NCBI GenBank assembly: GCA_026418755.1
Contig: JAOAAR010000125.1
Location: 1-6,302, forward strand
Source: Planctomycetota bacterium
GTDB taxonomy: Bacteria > Planctomycetota > SKW154
Direction of reading: 5' to 3'
Length of the DNA stretch: 6,302 nucleotides
Positions 1-5,865 of this stretch are shown piece after piece. Position 1 is the stretch's first letter. Each line of letters starts with the position of its first letter. A model generated the notes under the pieces. The model ran no database searches. It was not told the DNA's origin and saw only the letters and a program-made list of their open reading frames with translations. The position numbers and the translations under genes were made by a program.

Positions 1-288
1 GCTCAAACCATCGGCAATCGCCTCCTTGAACATCTTACTCTGCCATAAAATCCGCCCGCTCCCTGACTTCACACAAACAAAAAGCCTTCTTACGCCCTTC
101 AGCCTCGCAAGAAGAGAGCGGACTTTCAGTGGAGAAACCACCTCTGCCCCATCAACCCATACCGCCGCCTCAATCTGAGGCACCTTCTCCTTTCCTTCCT
201 CCTTTTTCTCCTGCCCGAAAATGACTCCACAGAGAATTCCGACGAGAACAATAATCACTGCTCTTGCTACCTGCACGAAAATCCACAT
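1..288 (-). CDS. Unrecognised exported or membrane-anchored protein, N-terminal part only (runs off left edge)
   Basis: This is an open frame of 96 codons from an ATG at 288 down to base 1, with no stop, so the C-terminal part lies outside the window. It begins MWIFVQVARAVIIVLVGILC, a hydrophobic stretch of about 24 residues after a very short N-terminus. That suggests a Sec signal peptide or a single N-terminal membrane anchor. The Cys at residue 20 lacks a convincing lipobox. A charged linker follows (QEKKEERKE), then a mixed alpha/beta stretch with segments such as IEAAVWVDGAEVV and RRLFVCVKSGSGRILWQSK. The start is supported by GGAGGT on the minus strand (298-303), 9 nt upstream, and by a promoter at 324-352. 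I do not recognise the family. It is transcribed away from the kinase gene. The existence of the gene is fairly sure; its function is unknown. Confidence 0.72.
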   Translation of the reverse strand, partial: MWIFVQVARAVIIVLVGILCGVIFGQEKKEEGKEKVPQIEAAVWVDGAEVVSPLKVRSLLARLKGVRRLFVCVKSGSGRILWQSKMFKEAIADGLS

Positions 289-323
289 AAAATAAAGACC
301 TCCATCCTCAATTCCTTTCTACA

Positions 324-352
324 ATGATACCCCTTTACTTTCTTCTTCTCAA
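324..352 (-). promoter_or_regulatory. Sigma70-type promoter for the leftward exported-protein gene
   Basis: On the minus strand, TTGAGA (347-352, 5/6 to the -35 consensus) and TATCAT (324-329, 5/6 to the -10 consensus) are separated by exactly 17 bp. Transcription would start near 317, giving a leader of about 30 nt with GGAGGT before the ATG at 288. The -10 box overlaps the first TGATACCCC repeat, so a protein binding that repeat could block or position polymerase. This is seen by consensus matching only. Confidence 0.55.
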
Positions 353-393
353 TCAAAAATGCCCCATAACAACAACGCTGTAACTGATACCCC
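325..393. repeat. Pair of TGATACCCC direct repeats 60 bp apart in the divergent control region
   Basis: The 9-mer TGATACCCC occurs at 325-333 and at 385-393, in the same orientation and exactly 60 bp apart, both preceded by A one base further out. The left copy overlaps the -10 box of the leftward gene. The right copy has no recognisable -35 partner, so it does not look like a second promoter. The spacing is close to a whole number of helical turns, as expected for paired regulator sites, but two short copies could also be chance. Confidence 0.35.
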
Positions 394-421
394 GATTTCT
401 TTCCCCTCTGATGAATTTCGG

Positions 422-440
422 AAAATACGAGTCGTATTTT
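422..440. promoter_or_regulatory. Perfect 19-bp palindrome, candidate operator upstream of the kinase gene
   Basis: AAAATACGAGTCGTATTTT is a perfect inverted repeat with 9-bp arms around a single central G. It ends at the base before TATAAT (441-446), so it occupies the -35/spacer region of that promoter. This is where a dimeric repressor or activator site is often found. As RNA it would be a weak AT-rich stem with a 3-nt loop and no following U run, so a DNA operator is likelier than a terminator. I do not recognise the cognate regulator family. Confidence 0.5.
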
Positions 441-459
441 TATAATAAGGTGTTATACT
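441..459 (+). promoter_or_regulatory. Promoter region of the kinase-rsmA-lipoprotein unit (-10 elements)
   Basis: Two -10 candidates lie here. One is an exact TATAAT at 441-446, with only a poor -35 (TTCGGA at 417-422, 18-bp spacer). The other is an extended -10, TG-T-TATACT, at 451-459 (hexamer 454-459), with no good -35. Either would start transcription between about 452 and 467, leaving a short leader before the ATG at 492. The weak -35 elements fit a promoter that needs an activator, possibly bound at the adjacent palindrome. That last point is inference. Confidence 0.5.
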
Positions 460-479
460 CGATAATGCGAGTTAGATAT

Positions 480-485
480 GGAGAG
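480..485 (+). promoter_or_regulatory. Shine-Dalgarno site that sets the kinase start at 492
   Basis: GGAGAG lies 6 nt upstream of the ATG at 492. An in-frame ATG at 411 would add 27 residues, but it lies upstream of the -10 elements and lacks a comparable site. The 492 start also puts the recognisable N-terminal domain directly after the initiator. Confidence 0.7.
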
Positions 486-491
486 AAAACG

Positions 492-3400
492 ATGAAAAAC
501 CCATTTAATGAGAAAGAGACGATGCTCGCCAAAAGCGCACTGGCGAAGGGTTTCATCACTAAGGAGCAGTTAAATCTTTGCGCAAAAATAAAAAGAGATG
601 ACCCCGAGCGCCCACTCGTGGCAATTCTCCTTTCAAAGGGCTTCCTGAAAGAGGAACAGTTAGGTGATTTAATGGATATGAAGACTGAAGGTGATGCTTT
701 GACTCTTTCCAAAGAAGACACTGAACATGGGAAGAGGACGGTCGTTCCCGGAGCAGGTGCGGTGGCGACTGTTGAGGGGAAAGGAGGAGCGAGAATCGGC
801 AAATACAAGGTGGTGGGAGTCCTCGGCGAAGGTGGGATGGGAAAAGTGTATAAATGTTACGATGAGGAGTTGCGCCGTTATGTTGCAGTAAAAGTGATGC
901 TCCCCTCGATGATGGGAGACGAAAACGCTGTTCGCCGATTCCTCCTCGAAGCAGAATCTGCAGCCCGCCTCAATCATCCTCACATAATCCCAATATACGA
1001 AATAGGTGCTCATAACGGCAACTACTACTTTGTGATGGAGTATGTAGAGGGCAGAGATTTAAGAAAATTCATAAGAGAGGAGAAGCCGAGCAAGGTGAAG
1101 TTATTGCGTCTGCTTCGTGATGTCGCTTTGGCAGTCCATCACGCCCATATGAACGGAATAATCCATCGCGACTTAAAGCCCGCAAACATTATGGTTGACA
1201 AAAGCGGCAATGTCCGCGTGATGGACTTCGGGTTAGCAAAGAGGGTGAAAGGAGAGAGAGACAAAACTCTCAAAACAACAGATGGGACTCTTCTGGGCAC
1301 TCCCGAATATATGCCGCCCGAACAGGCTGAAGGAAAAATTTCAGAGATGGACACAAGAAGTGATGTCTATTCTCTTGGTGTGATAATGTATCAGGCGCTT
1401 GTCGGAAAACTTCCCTTCACCGGCGCAAGCCTTTATGAAGTCTGCCGAAAAATTTTCGAGGAGGAGCCTGAGCGCCCAAGCGTCTCCAACCCGAAAATTG
1501 ACTGGGAACTCGAGACAATCATTTTGAAGGCGATGGAGAAGAAAAAAGAGATGCGTTACGAGAGCGCTAAGGAGTTGGCAGACGAGATTGAGCGCTATCT
1601 AAAAGGAGAGCCTCTCAAAGCGGCGAGAGCAGGATGGTGGTACTTTGCGAAAAAACGGTTTGCACGCAACAAACCCCTCTACTTGACGATTGGAGTGGCT
1701 GCACTCCTCTTACTCACTTTGGCGGTCTGGTTCATATCTGCACAAATCAGTGCAGCAAGAAGAATACGGATAGAGCGAGATGAAGCAGTCCGACAGAAAG
1801 AGATAGCGGAAGAAGAGCGCTTGAAAGCAGAAGAAGCCCGTAAGAAAGAAGAGGTTGCAAGAAAAGCGGCGGAAGATGCACGGAGAAACGAAGAAGAAGC
1901 GCGGATGGCAACAGTAGAAGCCTTGAAAAAGGAGGAGATTGCAAGAAAAGCGGCAGAAGAAGCAAGGCGTAAAGAGGAGCAGATGCGTAAAGAACTCCAG
2001 ACCGCTTACGCAGAGAGCGTTTTTGCACAAGCAAGGGCTCTTTACGAACAGAGAAAGTTCCACGATTGTGAGAACCTCTGTGCTCAGGCGGCAAGTTTGG
2101 GAGCAGGTATATGGACAGAGTACCTCAGAACTTTAAGTGCATCGCAAGGATACAGACTCGTTAAAGAACTCCATCATACACCCTCTTTTTACGCAGGATA
2201 TTTCTTAAACGACGAGAATCTGCTTCTTATTTCAGCAGAATCTGCGACACCCTTCCTCCTCAACATGAAGAGTTTGAAAATAGAATCTATGCCTCCTTTA
2301 CCAGCACCTCCTTTCAAAGCAGCGTTATCCCAGGATGGGCGCCTCGCCCTTTTCGCCCTTACAAACGGCAACTGCTGCCTCTACTCTCTCGTTGACCAAA
2401 AGATTCTCTGGCACAACAAAGATGTAAGCGCAACTCACGGCGTCGCTATGACGCGTGACTACGCAGTCGTAAGAGGAAACGGCAGCCTCACTCTGTTAGA
2501 CAGAAAGTCAGGTGCAGTCGTAACAAAGAAAGATGGAATGGGCTTCTGGGGGTTTGACATTCCAATTTTGGACAGCGACAAGATGCTCGCCATTCCTTTC
2601 CCTGCTGAAACAGACGAGACCTCAGGCAAAAGAGATATCCCCGCACGAATAAAACTTTTTTCTATTCCCGACCTTAAGCCGAAAGGCGATTTGGTTCTCG
2701 ATTTCGACCCGTATCTACTCGCAGCACCATCCTCGGGCGCATTCGTCGTAGCCTGCGGTATGGAAGGCAAAATCTCTGTCTATGACTGGAAGAAAGAGTT
2801 TGTGATAGCCAAACTGGACGTTCCGGTGCCTCCCGCCGGCATAGCATTCATTAAAGACCACACATTCTTGACATTTGATTACAACGGCGCAATAAATGTG
2901 TGGGACACGCGCTTCTGGCAGATGAAAGAACAATTCTTCGTCCGTTGTGCTCTGCCAAATGGACTCTGCGCATCAGAAAACTTTATCGTAACTCTTTCCT
3001 CCTCCCCTGCTATAACTATCCTCTCACCTGCAAAAAGCCCTTCTCCTCTTAAGCCATTTGAGTACAGACCTGCGGAGCGAGACAATGTCTTAACAGCGCT
3101 CTCACCCGACGGAAAACTTCTTGCGATTTCCGACTTCCAGACGCTCTGCCTCCTGGACACTTTCACAGGAAAAGTGATAGGTAAAATTTCTCCTGTAAAG
3201 GCGTGCTTAATGACATTCGACGAGGACGGAAATACCCTTTTCATCTGCGACAGTGCCGGCTCAGTGGCAGCCTTGAAAGTTCCTTCTCTTGAACAACTCT
3301 GGTTTCAAAAGTCAGGTCCTCGGATGGATTGCCCATTCGGTCTCGTCTCCTTCAAAGAGACTCTTCTTCTCTACGCCCATTTCGGCTTCGTCCTTCTTTC

Positions 3401-3989
3401 AAAAAAGGACGGCTCGATAAAAGAGTCTCTCTACAGAGGTCCTCCGGAAGAGGCGTTTAAACCCAAAGAAGGAGGGTTCGAAGTGGTTCTCTTTTCTCCT
3501 CCGCCTTGGAGCCGCCATTCGGTATTCCTCTCCGAAGATGAGGTCGCCATCTTCGAGCCACAGACACGAGAGATGGAAGTCTTCAAATTAAGCGAAAAAT
3601 TGGACGAGAAAAATCCCTCTCGGCGGATTCCTCTTCAGATTGATTCTCCCATCTCCGCTCTCGCTTCCGATAGAAGAGCGCTCTACATAGGTACTCGCGA
3701 TGGCAAACTGTTGAAAATAGATATCAAAAGCGGCTCTCTCCTCGCAAAAGGTTTCATCGGCTTCTCTGTCATCTCGCTCAAACCGTTTGAGAATTTCCTC
3801 GCCGTCCTTGCTTCCGACGGCAAACTCCGTATGGTATCCCACCTCTCCCTTGAGGAAAAATTGCCCATCCTATTTTCCAGTACCGCTCAGTTAAGTTTCG
3901 GAAGCAACTTAAAAGGCTCAATCTTCTCCTTGTTTGACACTCGCTCCAATAAAGTTTTAATCGCTGACTTCTCCTCGATTCAAAAATGA
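492..3989 (+). CDS. Transmembrane Ser/Thr protein kinase with N-terminal MshEN-like region, coiled coil and C-terminal beta-propeller
   Basis: This 1165-aa eukaryotic-type (Hanks/PknB-like) kinase would phosphorylate Ser/Thr on unknown targets. Residues about 10-62 hold two GFITKEQL/GFLKEEQL-type helical units, resembling the N-terminal domain of GspE/PilB ATPases. The kinase domain spans about 105-370: glycine loop GEGGMG (112-117), ATP-binding Lys134 in VAVK, catalytic HRDLKPAN (225-232, Asp227), DFG (245-247), then a Thr-rich activation loop and TPEYMPPEQ. All catalytic residues are present, so it should be active. One membrane span follows (about 397-416), then a Lys/Glu/Ala-rich coiled coil (about 424-510), a short TPR-like helical part (AQARALYEQRKF), and about 600 residues of degenerate WD40/PQQ-like blades with recurring SPDGKLLAIS-type strands. 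The predicted topology is kinase inside, coil and propeller outside. It heads a compact run with rsmA 20 bp downstream. The kinase call is firm; the N-terminal domain and propeller class are by pattern only. Confidence 0.93.
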   Translation: MKNPFNEKETMLAKSALAKGFITKEQLNLCAKIKRDDPERPLVAILLSKGFLKEEQLGDLMDMKTEGDALTLSKEDTEHGKRTVVPGAGAVATVEGKGGARIGKYKVVGVLGEGGMGKVYKCYDEELRRYVAVKVMLPSMMGDENAVRRFLLEAESAARLNHPHIIPIYEIGAHNGNYYFVMEYVEGRDLRKFIREEKPSKVKLLRLLRDVALAVHHAHMNGIIHRDLKPANIMVDKSGNVRVMDFGLAKRVKGERDKTLKTTDGTLLGTPEYMPPEQAEGKISEMDTRSDVYSLGVIMYQALVGKLPFTGASLYEVCRKIFEEEPERPSVSNPKIDWELETIILKAMEKKKEMRYESAKELADEIERYLKGEPLKAARAGWWYFAKKRFARNKPLYLTIGVAALLLLTLAVWFISAQISAARRIRIERDEAVRQKEIAEEERLKAEEARKKEEVARKAAEDARRNEEEARMATVEALKKEEIARKAAEEARRKEEQMRKELQTAYAESVFAQARALYEQRKFHDCENLCAQAASLGAGIWTEYLRTLSASQGYRLVKELHHTPSFYAGYFLNDENLLLISAESATPFLLNMKSLKIESMPPLPAPPFKAALSQDGRLALFALTNGNCCLYSLVDQKILWHNKDVSATHGVAMTRDYAVVRGNGSLTLLDRKSGAVVTKKDGMGFWGFDIPILDSDKMLAIPFPAETDETSGKRDIPARIKLFSIPDLKPKGDLVLDFDPYLLAAPSSGAFVVACGMEGKISVYDWKKEFVIAKLDVPVPPAGIAFIKDHTFLTFDYNGAINVWDTRFWQMKEQFFVRCALPNGLCASENFIVTLSSSPAITILSPAKSPSPLKPFEYRPAERDNVLTALSPDGKLLAISDFQTLCLLDTFTGKVIGKISPVKACLMTFDEDGNTLFICDSAGSVAALKVPSLEQLWFQKSGPRMDCPFGLVSFKETLLLYAHFGFVLLSKKDGSIKESLYRGPPEEAFKPKEGGFEVVLFSPPPWSRHSVFLSEDEVAIFEPQTREMEVFKLSEKLDEKNPSRRIPLQIDSPISALASDRRALYIGTRDGKLLKIDIKSGSLLAKGFIGFSVISLKPFENFLAVLASDGKLRMVSHLSLEEKLPILFSSTAQLSFGSNLKGSIFSLFDTRSNKVLIADFSSIQK
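1842..1979 (+). repeat. Internal 84-bp (28-residue) duplication in the kinase coiled coil
   Basis: The 18-residue unit KKEEVARKAAEDARRNEE (residues 451-468) recurs as KKEEIARKAAEEARRKEE (479-496), offset by 28 residues, which is exactly four heptads. At DNA level the two copies share an identical 16-base core, TTGCAAGAAAAGCGGC, at 1855-1870 and 1939-1954. This indicates a tandem duplication that kept the coiled-coil register and later drifted. Confidence 0.7.
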
Positions 3990-3993
3990 GCAT

Positions 3994-3999
3994 AAGGAG
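3994..3999 (+). promoter_or_regulatory. Shine-Dalgarno site of rsmA
   Basis: AAGGAG begins 5 nt after the kinase stop codon and ends 10 nt before the rsmA ATG at 4010. It fills most of the 20-bp gap, leaving no room for a separate promoter or terminator. Both genes are therefore expected on one mRNA. Confidence 0.65.
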
Positions 4000-4009
4000 A
4001 CACTAAAAA

Positions 4010-4891
4010 ATGCTCACCAAAACTGAATTGAAGCAAATCTTAACCGCACTCGGCAGAAATCCGAATAAAAAACTGGGACAGGTCTTTCTCACTTCAAGGA
4101 ATATCGTCTCAAGAATCGCCGAAGCAGCGGTCTTCTATCAGAAGGATTGCGCCGTTTTTGAACTGGGCGGCGGACTCGGCAACCTTACAGAAGCGCTCTC
4201 CCACCACGCCGCCTGGGTCTTCTCCGTAGAAATTGATAAAAAACTCGCCGAAAACACGAAAATGCGACTTGCAAATCTTGAGAATGTGACTGTCATATGC
4301 GCGGACGCCATAGAGCACGGTAGAATCAGAACAGACCTACTCAAACAGTTCCTGCAAGGTGTCCACAAGAGACACCTCTCCTCCGCCGTATTCTGCTCCA
4401 ACATCCCATACTGCATCAGCGGTGCAGTCCTCCTCTCTCTACCGCTCCTCCCTCATCCGTTCTCTTTCGCAACCTTAATGACACAAAAAGAGGTATTCGA
4501 GCGGATAAGCGCTTCCCCAGGCAGCAAGAACTTTGGTCTTCTCTCCATCCTCCTCCAAAGGTTCTTCAAAATAAAAAAACTTTTTGATGTGCCGCGAAGA
4601 AATTTCTATCCCATTCCTGAGGTCGATTCAACGGTTGTGCGATTGGAGTTTATCAGACGAGTCGCCAACCATCAAGAGTATGAGCAGGAGATAAGTATAT
4701 TAGAAAGAATTTTCCGTTTCCGCAGAAAGACCCTTCTGCGCTCACTCGAGTTAGGTTTCGCTCTTGAACATTCCAAAGCGAGCCATATAATTGAGAGTGT
4801 AGGCGATGTCGGAGCGATGCGCGCCGAGCAGTTGCCAGCAGAAAGTTTCTGGACTCTTGTTGGAGTGCTCAAAAGTTTATGCCCCGACTGA
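4010..4891 (+). CDS. rsmA: 16S rRNA (adenine1518-N6/adenine1519-N6)-dimethyltransferase RsmA/KsgA
   Basis: RsmA uses S-adenosylmethionine to dimethylate two adjacent adenines in helix 45 of 16S rRNA late in small-subunit assembly. Visible family motifs in the 293-aa product are KLGQVFL (21-27), the SAM-binding loop ELGGGLGNLTEAL (51-63), the acidic SAM-ribose region VEID (73-76), CADA (97-100), and the catalytic NIPY (131-134). Downstream are MTQKEVFERISASPGSKNFG, with its LSILLQ continuation, and VPRRNFYPIPEVDSTVVRLE, typical of the C-terminal half. It is somewhat longer than the roughly 260-275 aa usual for bacterial KsgA. Part of the excess appears to lie between CADA and NIPY. The SAM loop has GGG where GPG is usual. 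It follows the kinase by 20 bp and overlaps the next gene by 13 nt. Confidence 0.94.
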   Translation: MLTKTELKQILTALGRNPNKKLGQVFLTSRNIVSRIAEAAVFYQKDCAVFELGGGLGNLTEALSHHAAWVFSVEIDKKLAENTKMRLANLENVTVICADAIEHGRIRTDLLKQFLQGVHKRHLSSAVFCSNIPYCISGAVLLSLPLLPHPFSFATLMTQKEVFERISASPGSKNFGLLSILLQRFFKIKKLFDVPRRNFYPIPEVDSTVVRLEFIRRVANHQEYEQEISILERIFRFRRKTLLRSLELGFALEHSKASHIIESVGDVGAMRAEQLPAESFWTLVGVLKSLCPD

Positions 4892-5454
4892 TTCTCTTTC
4901 TCATGTGCTTCTCTTCGGCTCTTCTATTCCTTGCTTCATTTCTCGGTTGTGCCTCTAACGAGATGACAACCGAAGAAACCGTCTACGGCGGACTCGTCCC
5001 TCTGAAGCCAGAAGAGCATCGTCACCGCGCAGAAATTGCCCTGAACAAACTCCTTTCGATTGAACAGGATTTGGAAAAAGCCGATTCGGAAACGATGCGC
5101 GAATACATAATCTGGGAACGAAATCGTTACGAGAAAGAGTTCAAATACCATCTTAAAGAGGCGAAAAAACATATTCCAAACGACGCACAAGTGAATATGT
5201 TAGAAGGTGCCTACCTTCTCTTTCAAAAAGAGTACAAAAACGCGCTCAAACTGTTTGAAAAAGTCCTCGAAAAAGAACCTAAAAGCGCGGGCGCCCACTT
5301 CAACTCTGCTCTATGCTACGATCCACTCGGAGATATCGAACAGGCTTACTCACACTGCGCAAAAGCACTTCAATTAGACCCCAAGTTCTCCAAAGCCGCA
5401 TACCTTATCGTCGAACTTGAACGCAAAAAGCGCGAAAAAGAATCTCAACACTGA
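4879..5454 (+). CDS. Small TPR-repeat lipoprotein
   Basis: The 191-aa product opens with a hydrophobic signal segment (residues 4-22) ending in FLGC (Cys24), followed by ASNE. This reads as a type II signal peptide with an imperfect lipobox, so the mature protein would be lipid-anchored in the envelope. A charged helical region (45-97) precedes two TPR units at about 103-136 (NMLEGAYLLFQKEYKNALKL) and 137-170 (AHFNSALCYDPLGDIEQAYS), each ending in the usual proline. TPRs bind partner proteins; no enzymatic motif is visible. The ATG at 4879 lies inside rsmA, 13 nt before its end, with only a distant GGAG (4862-4865), so translation probably depends on coupling. An alternative ATG at 4903 would shorten the signal peptide but also lacks a ribosome site. 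The specific role is unknown. It resembles outer-membrane assembly or scaffold TPR lipoproteins only in general layout. Confidence 0.85.
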   Translation: MPRLILFLMCFSSALLFLASFLGCASNEMTTEETVYGGLVPLKPEEHRHRAEIALNKLLSIEQDLEKADSETMREYIIWERNRYEKEFKYHLKEAKKHIPNDAQVNMLEGAYLLFQKEYKNALKLFEKVLEKEPKSAGAHFNSALCYDPLGDIEQAYSHCAKALQLDPKFSKAAYLIVELERKKREKESQH

Positions 5455-5579
5455 CAAATTAACCCATTAGAAAATCACACGGTGCAACAGAACAAGGAAC
5501 GATAAAATAATGATAGGAAAAGCGGTTTTTGTTGCTGTTTCGGGGATTGTCTGTTAACTTTATCCAGAAAGGCAAGGGA

Positions 5580-5585
5580 AAGGTG
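5580..5585 (+). promoter_or_regulatory. Shine-Dalgarno site that sets the zinc-ribbon start at 5592
   Basis: AAGGTG sits 6 nt upstream of the ATG at 5592. The frame is open further upstream to a TTG at 5529, but the extra residues are low-complexity and basic and have no ribosome site. The 5592 start is therefore preferred. Confidence 0.6.
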
Positions 5586-5591
5586 AAGATT

Positions 5592-5837
5592 ATGGCAGGA
5601 GAAACGGTTAAGGATGCAATCACAATAGTTGCTGATGACGAGTTGACAGGCGTGGAGATAGAGTATATGCACATAGCAAGTGAGAGGTGCTCTTGTGGCG
5701 GCGAATATGATGTGGAGATGCAACAGTTCCTTGAGCAGGGCGGCAGATTGTATGACAAGATAGATGTGACCTGCACGCAATGCAAAAAGAAACGCTCCTT
5801 CTATTTCGACATCACATCCTTTTACGGCAAGATGTGA
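5592..5837 (+). CDS. Small zinc-ribbon protein of unknown function
   Basis: The 81-aa product carries four cysteines in two knuckles, CSCGG (Cys33, Cys35) and CTQCKKK (Cys61, Cys64). The C-x-C and C-x2-C pairs lie 25 residues apart and should bind one zinc in a ribbon fold. Between them is an amphipathic helix-like stretch (EMQQFLEQGGRLYDKI). The N-terminus (residues 4-28) is acidic. The tail is aromatic, FYFDITSFYGKM. There is no signal peptide or membrane segment, so it is probably cytoplasmic. It is separated from the lipoprotein gene by 137 bp and converges with selD. Its codon use is G/A-richer than the pyrimidine-rich genes upstream, suggesting a separate unit. I do not recognise a named family; a nucleic-acid or protein-binding accessory role is only a guess from the fold. 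Confidence 0.75.
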   Translation: MAGETVKDAITIVADDELTGVEIEYMHIASERCSCGGEYDVEMQQFLEQGGRLYDKIDVTCTQCKKKRSFYFDITSFYGKM

Positions 5838-5865
5838 GAAGGAAGAAGCCCCTTCATCCCTATCT

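Noticed and set aside
411..491. Possible N-terminal extension of the kinase from an ATG at 411 (27 extra residues)
   Set aside because: The segment overlaps the palindrome and both -10 elements, and the ATG at 411 has no close Shine-Dalgarno site. The ATG at 492 has GGAGAG at the right distance.
440..1013. Minus-strand open frames opposite the kinase N-terminus
   Set aside because: They lie opposite a well-supported gene with intact kinase motifs and show no family signature of their own.
1710..2094. Open frames on the minus strand opposite the coiled-coil region
   Set aside because: They encode Leu/Phe/Ser/Cys-rich low-complexity peptides that mirror the Lys/Glu-rich coding strand. No ribosome site or recognisable domain supports them.
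5529..5591. TTG-initiated extension of the zinc-ribbon protein by 21 residues
   Set aside because: It has no ribosome site and a non-domain-like basic sequence. The ATG at 5592 has AAGGTG 6 nt upstream.
5455..5591. Promoter or small RNA in the 137-bp gap before the zinc-ribbon gene
   Set aside because: TAAAAT (5503-5508) is a fair -10 but its best -35, GTGCAA (5482-5487), is weak with a 15-bp spacer. TTGCTG (5532-5537) with TTAACT (5554-5559) has a poor -10. No stable hairpin or terminator is seen. A promoter is likely somewhere here but cannot be placed.
5838..5855. Hairpin GAAGG/CCTTC between the zinc-ribbon and selD stops as a bidirectional terminator
   Set aside because: The stem is only 5 bp with an 8-nt loop, or 4 bp with a 3-nt loop, and neither strand shows a U run. 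The evidence is too weak for a terminator.
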